This document shows positions 59,224 to 64,000 of a stretch of DNA of 64,000 nucleotides, one piece after another. Position numbers and translations under genes: made by a program. The notes below the pieces were generated by a model. It did no database searches. It saw nothing but the letters and a program-made list of their open reading frames with translations, and was not told where the DNA came from. Origin of the DNA: Paenibacillus physcomitrellae (GTDB taxonomy: Bacteria > Bacillota > Bacilli > Paenibacillales > Paenibacillaceae); contig NZ_CP022584.1 of NCBI RefSeq assembly GCF_002240225.1, positions 992,001 through 1,056,000 on the forward strand. Reading direction: 5' to 3'. Within the stretch, counting starts at the first letter, position 1. Every line of letters starts with the position of its first letter.

Positions 59224-60039
59224 TTATTTCAGACTTTGAACGATACGCTGCGCAATCTGCTCATAACCATCGCTGTTCGGGTGAAAATGATCTCCGGACA
59301 AATACGCAGACAGATTCCCCGCAAACAGGTCATAAGTCGGAATCATAAGCGTTCCGTTATATTGATTTAAAGTTTGCTGGGCAGCCGTGTTCCAGCGTAC
59401 AACGCCGTTGTTGCCTACTGTTCTCATTTCCTCAATATCCGAGAATGGGTTATATAGACCTATATACACAAGCGTTGCAGCCGGATTGATTTGCTTCAGC
59501 TGCGCCACGATTGTCTTCAGCCTTTCGGAGGCCTGATCGATGGAAGTGTTCAGCTCGGCAGCCGTCGGCAGGTCGCCGCCACTTTCAAGCGCTTCAGCTC
59601 CTTGAAACAAGTCATTGCCGCCGATAGACAGCAGAATGACGCTGGCTTCCTTCAGCACGTGCTGAACGCCGTCCTCCTGTAGTTCATCTGTCAGCCCGCT
59701 TGTAAGCAGGCCGTTAATCCCCAGATTCCCGAGCAGCTTAACGTCGCGATCAGCCGCTTTGCTCTGCAGCAATTCGACTGCTCTTTCTCCGAATCCCTTG
59801 CCTTCATCGTCCCCCGTACCTTTAGCGAGGGAATCGCCGATGACGACCATCCCGATTTGACCAGTTGGAGGCAATTCAGCCGGTTCCTGCGTCCCTTTAC
59901 CTATATCCGACGAGAAACCAGGGGCTGAAGCAGGGTTCACAATATCATGGACCGCATATACAAAACCGCCTAACAGCAGCAGGGTCGCTATTCCCGAAAC
60001 GAGACTGACAATCAACCAAAGTTTAGATGACGAACGCAT
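59224..60039 (-). CDS. SGNH/GDSL hydrolase, membrane-anchored
   Basis: A 271-residue esterase/lipase-type hydrolase. One N-terminal transmembrane helix (LWLIVSLVSGIATLLLLGGF) anchors it, with the catalytic domain outside. Block I is VVIGDSLAKGTGD with the nucleophile Ser, block III is LSIGGNDLF, and the catalytic Asp-His pair is GDHFHPNSDGY. The frame opens at 60063, but CAGGAGG is 6 bases before the ATG at 60039. It resembles YpmR-like Bacilli proteins; the substrate is possibly a cell-wall or lipid ester. Confidence 0.87.
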   Translation of the reverse strand: MRSSSKLWLIVSLVSGIATLLLLGGFVYAVHDIVNPASAPGFSSDIGKGTQEPAELPPTGQIGMVVIGDSLAKGTGDDEGKGFGERAVELLQSKAADRDVKLLGNLGINGLLTSGLTDELQEDGVQHVLKEASVILLSIGGNDLFQGAEALESGGDLPTAAELNTSIDQASERLKTIVAQLKQINPAATLVYIGLYNPFSDIEEMRTVGNNGVVRWNTAAQQTLNQYNGTLMIPTYDLFAGNLSAYLSGDHFHPNSDGYEQIAQRIVQSLK

Positions 60040-60188
60040 AAATGCCCTCCTGTCCGCAAACATGGATGCCCCTTTGTAAACCTGAACGACTCATTTGTAA
60101 ATTTCGGTCTGATGGCACCGTTTTCCTTTAACCTTTACTTAACATAATTCTTCTCTACTTCATTTGCAAATTGTTCAAATATAATCTC

Positions 60189-60217
60189 TTGTTCTTTGGA
60201 GAAGACAGGCGTATAAT
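60189..60217 (+). promoter_or_regulatory. Sigma-A promoter of tRNA-Lys
   Basis: TTGTTC (60189-60194), a 17-base spacer and TATAAT (60212-60217), 20 bases before the tRNA 5' end. Confidence 0.75.
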
Positions 60218-60237
60218 AAAAAATGTAAGTAACTTAC

Positions 60238-60310
60238 GGGTTATTAGCTTAGCTGGTAGAGCAGCCGACTCTTAATCGGCAGGTCGCAGGTTCGACCCCT
60301 GCATAACCCA
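60238..60310 (+). tRNA. tRNA-Lys (anticodon CTT)
   Basis: A 73-base cloverleaf: acceptor GGGTTAT/ATAACCC, D arm GCTTAGCTGGTAGAGC, anticodon arm GCCGA-CTCTTAA-TCGGC, T arm GCAGG-TTCGACC-CCTGC and discriminator A. The loop CTCTTAA gives anticodon CTT, reading AAG lysine codons. CCA is not encoded. It stands alone, with its own promoter and terminator. Confidence 0.93.
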
Positions 60311-60326
60311 TTTGATCCATTCAGAG

Positions 60327-60353
60327 CTGCTTCTCACTCGAGAAGCAGTTTTT
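60327..60353 (+). terminator. Terminator of tRNA-Lys
   Basis: Perfect 9-bp stem CTGCTTCTC/GAGAAGCAG with loop ACTC, then TTTTTG. Confidence 0.85.
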
Positions 60354-60388
60354 GTTTATTTTCCTAAAAATATGAGCCGGCCCAAATT

Positions 60389-60425
60389 GAAAACACCTTC
60401 CGCGGAATTCTCCACGAAAGGTGCC
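60389..60425 (-). terminator. Terminator of the CAP-domain gene
   Basis: CACCTT/AAGGTG stem with additional inner pairs, then TTTTCAATTT on the minus strand; 17 bases after the stop at 60442. Confidence 0.7.
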
Positions 60426-60441
60426 TCACAAGCCGATTTCA

Positions 60442-60969
60442 TTACTTCCCTATAAATTCCTGAGACCAATAACCGTTATAATAGCCGACGCCGATTAACG
60501 TGTAATGAGGATTTAGCATATTTTGCCGGTGCCCCGGACTGTTCATCCAGTCCTTGACCACTTGCGCCGGTGTCTGCTGTCCTCGCGCTAAATTCTCACC
60601 TGCATAATTATACGAAATTTTGTAGCTGTCCATCATGTCGAATGGAGAACCGAATTTAGGAGAGGTGTGACTGAAATACTTGTGATTGTACATATCCACA
60701 ACTTTGTCTTTGGCCAGCTTCGTCAGATTGGTATGAATAACCAGAGGTTTCAATCCGGCTTTCTGGCGCTCTTGATTAACCAGCTTGACCACCTGGGCCG
60801 CCTTATCAGCCTGAATCTTAGCGTAATTAAGCTGTACCGTCGATAGGGTCTTAACCGGAACTGCTCCGGCCTGGCCAGGCCCTACAGACAACATAGTAGA
60901 GAGGGCTAAAGAAACGGCTGTCCATACTGTGATTTGCTTCCATTTTCTCTTCATTCTGTTCTTCTGCAT
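60442..60969 (-). CDS. Secreted CAP (SCP/YkwD-like) domain protein
   Basis: A 175-residue exported protein. A signal peptide (basic QKNRMKRKWKQ, then TVWTAVSLALSTMLSVGPGQ with a cleavage site near AGA) precedes a CAP domain with LVNQERQKAGLKPLVIHTNL, HTSPKFGSPFDMM, AGENLARGQ and WMNSPGHRQNMLNPHY, containing the cavity His and Glu residues. Bacterial CAP proteins are common in spore formers, with functions mostly unknown. The ATG at 60969 has AGGAG at 7 bases, so the frame's first six codons are dropped. Confidence 0.87.
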   Translation of the reverse strand: MQKNRMKRKWKQITVWTAVSLALSTMLSVGPGQAGAVPVKTLSTVQLNYAKIQADKAAQVVKLVNQERQKAGLKPLVIHTNLTKLAKDKVVDMYNHKYFSHTSPKFGSPFDMMDSYKISYNYAGENLARGQQTPAQVVKDWMNSPGHRQNMLNPHYTLIGVGYYNGYWSQEFIGK

Positions 60970-61064
60970 TTTGACTCTCCTATGCACTTTTTTACCAGTA
61001 GAAAGGCGTTCTTGTCACATTTTAACATGTTTTGTCTGCAAGGTCATCCCTTGGACGCAGAAAT

Positions 61065-61958
61065 TTATAAGCTTTTTGTCATATAAACCTGCTGAACGAC
61101 AGGAGAGAATCCCATACTTTTTAAGACCAGCCCGGTAAGGGCGCTGGCACTCTTGGGAAGGTTCGGAACACTCCGGTTGATGGCATCTCGGAAACCGTCA
61201 AACGCATGCCAAATAAGCTGCTTCAAAATCGCCACCGACTCCGGATGGCCGGGTAGTGCCTCGCATTGATAAAGAATCGTGGCAGCGTGTTCGCCCCCAG
61301 GCTGATAAATCTTTTTCCAATAGGCGTACCCTATAGTGTCCCCCGTCCCATCCTTCACTACAGCCGCGTCCCGGGCGCTCTGCCACTGGGTTTGCCAAGG
61401 ATTTAACGCTTTGTAGAACGGGATATGAGCCATTTGAACCGGAGGGACAGCGACTAGCTCAAATGGTTTCAAAGCCGTGTCAGTGGCTTGTTTAGAAGGC
61501 ATGACGGCTGGTTCTGCCGGTCCCTTGAGGCTTAAATGCTCCAGTTCATCCGTCTGGACGTATCCGGCCTTAAGATATAGGTGTATGGCCTTCTCATTCG
61601 CGCTGAGGGCCTCCAAGGTAGCCAACTGAACACCCTGCTCCCGAAAAAACGTCAAAGAAGCTTCGATCAAGCTGCGGCCGACCCCGCTTCCCCTGTATAA
61701 AGCAGCAACGCCCGTGCCTCCATTCCAGCCGATCTTCTGTTCTTTGGTTTCCCTTATTCCATTTAGTATGATGCCAGCCGGTTTCCCGTCTTGAAAGGCG
61801 ACAAATGACAGTTCGCTCGACAGCTCTTCCGCTGCCATCCGTTTCAGAAAGGCATCCGGTGTTGTGGTAGCATCAAAAGCATATCCTTCGAATCCTTCGT
61901 TCCAGGCTTGAACGGCCTCTTCCAGGGTACAGGATTTTAATTTTCTGAGTTCCAGCAA
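61065..61958 (-). CDS. GNAT family N-acetyltransferase
   Basis: A 297-residue protein with an N-terminal GNAT domain (GGTGVAALYRGSGVGRSLIE, about 80-99; SANEKAIHLYLKAGYVQTDE) and a C-terminal part (about 150-297) that looks like a second, more diverged GNAT fold. The start is a TTG, with GGGGGAG about 5-6 bases upstream, the only well-placed site. The substrate is unknown. The gene lies between the CAP protein and the envelope cluster and is separated from both by terminators. Confidence 0.82.
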   Translation of the reverse strand: MLELRKLKSCTLEEAVQAWNEGFEGYAFDATTTPDAFLKRMAAEELSSELSFVAFQDGKPAGIILNGIRETKEQKIGWNGGTGVAALYRGSGVGRSLIEASLTFFREQGVQLATLEALSANEKAIHLYLKAGYVQTDELEHLSLKGPAEPAVMPSKQATDTALKPFELVAVPPVQMAHIPFYKALNPWQTQWQSARDAAVVKDGTGDTIGYAYWKKIYQPGGEHAATILYQCEALPGHPESVAILKQLIWHAFDGFRDAINRSVPNLPKSASALTGLVLKSMGFSPVVQQVYMTKSL

Positions 61959-62117
61959 AGCAGCTCCCCCTTAACACAAAATGGTGAAAATGATGTTAAT
62001 GATCCGCATCCCTTCCCTTGTTCGTCAAACCCGGGCCATTCTCCTTCCATGCTGGCTGGAACGGTTTAACCGGGAGGAAAGTAGGAAAGACACGCTAATG
62101 CCTGGCTTCTTTGACAT

Positions 62118-62153
62118 AAAAAAGAACCGGACTCCTCTTCTGCGGAATCCGGC
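62118..62153 (-). terminator. Terminator of the PspA-DUF4178-DUF4247 operon
   Basis: GCCGGATTCC pairs with GGAGTCCGGT around an 8-base loop, then TTCTTTTTT on the minus strand; directly after the DUF4247 stop. Confidence 0.8.
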
Positions 62154-62159
62154 TGCAGT

Positions 62160-62924
62160 CTATCTTCGCCTAATGCCTCCCCGCCCTGCACGGGTCGAGG
62201 GCTTCTTGATGGACGGCCTCGGCTTCGTATAACTGCCTGAGCCATAGTCTATACCGCCGCCGGGATTACGCTGAATACTGCCACGGCTGCCCGTGCCGGT
62301 ATCCGAACCGCTTCCTGCTCCTCCGCCTCCGAAGAAGCCCCCCGTACTGCCTCCGGTCGTAGAACCGCGCCGGTTTACCGACCCTCTTTTCTCGACGGTA
62401 AGCGGCGGAGCTGCTTTCTTCTCAGAAGTTGAAGGCGTATGATAGCTTTGATTCGGTTCATAAATGTCCCGGCTTGTATATCCCCGGTATCCTCCGCCAT
62501 AGCCGCCAAGTCCGCCGCTAAACAGGCTTCCGATAAGCTGAGCGGTTAAATACCCCTGAAGGAAGCTGGAATCATAGTTTTGCCTTACATAACTTTCCGA
62601 ATCGACTTCAATCAGCGTGTCTTCGGGTTTGCTCGGATCTTTCTGAAGATGGTAATATTCGTCCCGATAGACGAGAAACATATGGTCAGGATCTGCGGCG
62701 GACATTTGATCCGGTGTACGCTGATTGGCCAGATCTGCCGCTACTTCCGGTACGGTTTCTCCAGCAGCCCTGTAAACATAAGAGGTAGAATCTCCGCTTT
62801 TGTTGACGGACTCCAGCGGATAATTTTCTTTAATGACAGAAGGGCTTCCGCAGCCGCTGAGAAGACCGGCAACAAGGCTGAGTATGACGACGATTTTAAT
62901 GTATAAACTATGACCATTCTTCAT
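62160..62924 (-). CDS. DUF4247 lipoprotein
   Basis: A 254-residue lipoprotein with signal peptide (SLYIKIVVILSLVAGLLSGC, lipobox LLSGC). The DUF4247 domain covers about 30-140 (IKENYPLESVNKSGDSTSYV, then HMFLVYRDEYYHLQKDP), and the C-terminal third is a low-complexity Gly/Ser/Arg-rich tail (GGFFGGGGAGSGSDTGTG). The frame extends 21 codons upstream, but AGGAG sits 7 bases before the ATG at 62924. It is the last of three cotranscribed genes with PspA and DUF4178, an arrangement recurrent in Bacillales and linked to the cell envelope; the function is unknown. Confidence 0.85.
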   Translation of the reverse strand: MKNGHSLYIKIVVILSLVAGLLSGCGSPSVIKENYPLESVNKSGDSTSYVYRAAGETVPEVAADLANQRTPDQMSAADPDHMFLVYRDEYYHLQKDPSKPEDTLIEVDSESYVRQNYDSSFLQGYLTAQLIGSLFSGGLGGYGGGYRGYTSRDIYEPNQSYHTPSTSEKKAAPPLTVEKRGSVNRRGSTTGGSTGGFFGGGGAGSGSDTGTGSRGSIQRNPGGGIDYGSGSYTKPRPSIKKPSTRAGRGGIRRR

Positions 62925-62934
62925 GGGACCACTC

Positions 62935-63441
62935 CTATTTCGAGCGGATGACTTGAACATCTCCCGGGATGACTTTGGTTCCTTCATACAGCATAAATCT
63001 TCCGTCCTGCCATTCTATGCGCAGCAGGGAGAAATCATCGGCCTGGAACTGCCATACATGCTGTTCTCCGCCTTGCCGGAAAGGGGCTCTGCCTTGCACC
63101 ATAACCCGCCCCTCATATTCTTCTTCCAAATAATGAATTTTGCCATCCAGTTCCAGCTCGGTCGGAACCTCTGCCGGATTGTCAAGCCGTCCGTCGACTT
63201 CCTGATACAGCACGTATTCGAGTTTCTCGCGTTCCTCAATATGAAGATATTTGATGTGACCACCATCCTGCAGGGTCAAAACCACCGCATTACGGCTTGG
63301 ATTACGGACGCTGCCCGTCACCTGATAAGTGACCAGCTCCACCTCGCAAATATCGCCGGGCCCGAGATCCAGCATGCTCTTCTCCGGCAGCGGCGGTTCT
63401 TCTTTGGCGAATAAACGTCCAATTCTTTTTACCAGGTTCAT
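62935..63441 (-). CDS. DUF4178 domain protein
   Basis: A 168-residue cytosolic beta-rich protein of DUF4178: MLDLGPGDICEVELVTYQVT, then IEEREKLEYVLYQEVDGRLD and YEGRVMVQGRAPFRQGGEQH. No catalytic residues are known for the family. It follows pspA by about 150 bases, with a strong hairpin between, and precedes the DUF4247 lipoprotein by 10 bases. Confidence 0.85.
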   Translation of the reverse strand: MNLVKRIGRLFAKEEPPLPEKSMLDLGPGDICEVELVTYQVTGSVRNPSRNAVVLTLQDGGHIKYLHIEEREKLEYVLYQEVDGRLDNPAEVPTELELDGKIHYLEEEYEGRVMVQGRAPFRQGGEQHVWQFQADDFSLLRIEWQDGRFMLYEGTKVIPGDVQVIRSK

Positions 63442-63492
63442 TGTCGCTTCCCCTCTCGTGCTTAACCCTGCAGTGCAGGGGATGTCATAACA

Positions 63493-63521
63493 GAAGGAGA
63501 AACCAAAATCGTTTCTCCTTC
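63493..63521 (-). repeat. Perfect 11-bp hairpin between pspA and DUF4178 genes
   Basis: GAAGGAGAAAC and GTTTCTCCTTC flank a 7-base loop. No U-tract follows on the minus strand, so it is a candidate mRNA stabiliser or processing site that sets a higher level of PspA than of the genes after it. Confidence 0.7.
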
Positions 63522-63593
63522 AGGTTGCGCAGAACGCATCTTATTTAGAACGGTATTGTTTGCCTGCCCGTTAAGGCCGAACGAAACGATGAA

Positions 63594-64000
63594 TCAGGAT
63601 TGTTTATCGTATTGTTTCAACAAAGCGGCGAGTTCGTCTTCGACCTCTTTGTCTTTGCCAAGAGCATCAATTTCATCGTCGAGCGATTTACCTTTGGCGT
63701 GGATTTCGCCGGATGCTTCAGCTTGAGCTTCCATTTGCAGCATTTTCTCTTCCATACGCTTCATACCGGATGCTGCGCTGTCGGAATCAAAGCCGGAGAT
63801 CGATTTGTTGATCTGGTGCTGAGCTTTGGCCGCATTGTAGCGGGCTACCAGCGTTTCGCGTTTATTTTTCAGCTCGCCCAGCTGTTTGCGCATTTCGTCC
63901 AGCTTGTCGCGGAGGTTGTCGGCAGCAAGTTTGTTCTGATCATAATTCGCTTTATATTCAGCCGCTTTCTCTTCAGCGGTTTTCTTCTCTTCCAGCGCAC
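63594..64000 (-). CDS. pspA: PspA/IM30 family protein (5' end outside window)
   Basis: The C-terminal 134 codons of a PspA/IM30 membrane-remodelling protein, entering from the right edge. The visible part is almost entirely coiled coil (LEEKKTAEEKAAEYKANYDQ, then LRDKLDEMRKQLGELKNKRE), with FDSDSAASGMKRMEEKMLQM and DDEIDALGKDKEVEDELAAL near the end, as in ESCRT-III-like PspA. It binds stressed membranes from the inside. An internal ATG at 63893 is not the true start, since the reading frame is open to the window edge. It is the first visible gene of the PspA-DUF4178-DUF4247 cluster. Confidence 0.88.
   Translation of the reverse strand, partial: ALEEKKTAEEKAAEYKANYDQNKLAADNLRDKLDEMRKQLGELKNKRETLVARYNAAKAQHQINKSISGFDSDSAASGMKRMEEKMLQMEAQAEASGEIHAKGKSLDDEIDALGKDKEVEDELAALLKQYDKQS

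Noticed and set aside
60238..60310. The tRNA-Lys as a decoy or target linked to the PARIS-like effector
   Set aside because: It lies 40 kb away with its own promoter and terminator and looks like an ordinary housekeeping tRNA with anticodon CTT.

Overview
The window reads as a chromosomal segment from a Gram-positive Bacillales bacterium, most probably Paenibacillus or a close relative. The signs are strong AGGAGG-type ribosome binding sites, some TTG and GTG starts, YesM/YesN-style two-component systems placed inside sugar ABC operons, a DUF4247-DUF4178-PspA cluster, a parE-parC pair, a TrmB-type regulator and several WYL regulators. Most of it has intermediate G+C. One block (about 18.4-21.5 kb) is visibly A+T-rich and looks acquired. 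I see no intact insertion sequence, prophage, integrase, CRISPR array or rRNA.

Layout. 0-6.4 kb: a nucleotidyltransferase, an ADP-ribosylglycohydrolase, a WYL-controlled SDR/SnoaL-like/Dabb operon, two acetyltransferases (one AAC(6')-like) and a TPR protein. 6.5-16.9 kb: a carbohydrate locus on the minus strand, with a GH130 phosphorylase-type gene, then solute-binding protein, two permeases, sensor kinase, AraC-type response regulator and GH3 glycosidase in one apparent transcription unit behind a promoter region rich in CcpA-like (cre) and inverted-repeat elements. 17.2-18.4 kb: DJ-1/PfpI and Nudix genes. 18.5-20.7 kb: an AAA ATPase plus DUF4435 (TOPRIM-like) pair resembling the PARIS anti-phage system. 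20.7-21.5 kb: degenerate A+T-rich DNA with possible micro-ORFs. 21.5-29 kb: accessory and housekeeping single genes, including a radical SAM gene with a LexA box, a decayed GrpB-like gene, a 53-residue membrane protein, two further small enzymes and a DMT exporter facing a TrmB-like regulator.

30-37.4 kb (plus strand): an MpsC-like gene, then an operon with a PotD-type binding protein, nucleoside hydrolase, two PotB/C-type permeases, a PotA-type ATPase and adenine deaminase; together these suggest uptake and breakdown of purine nucleosides or bases. 37.5-39.1 kb: a WYL regulator divergent from a DinB-family gene. 39.2-44.4 kb: an ABC-2 exporter (ATPase and two permeases) with a NarL-type two-component system. 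44.5-52.5 kb: small proteins, an EAL phosphodiesterase with a PilZ protein, a YlmA-like ATPase, an acetyltransferase, an RNA methyltransferase and pseudouridine synthase pair, a 9-bp tandem repeat array and a MarR regulator. 52.6-57.1 kb: topoisomerase IV (parC, parE). 57.1-64 kb: an ABC-2 transporter, GDSL hydrolase, tRNA-Lys(CUU), a CAP-domain secreted protein, an acetyltransferase, and the PspA-DUF4178-DUF4247 envelope cluster, cut by the window end.

Gene starts were moved from the longest open frame wherever a Shine-Dalgarno sequence decided the matter. No database search or structure calculation was run; family names come from motif recognition.
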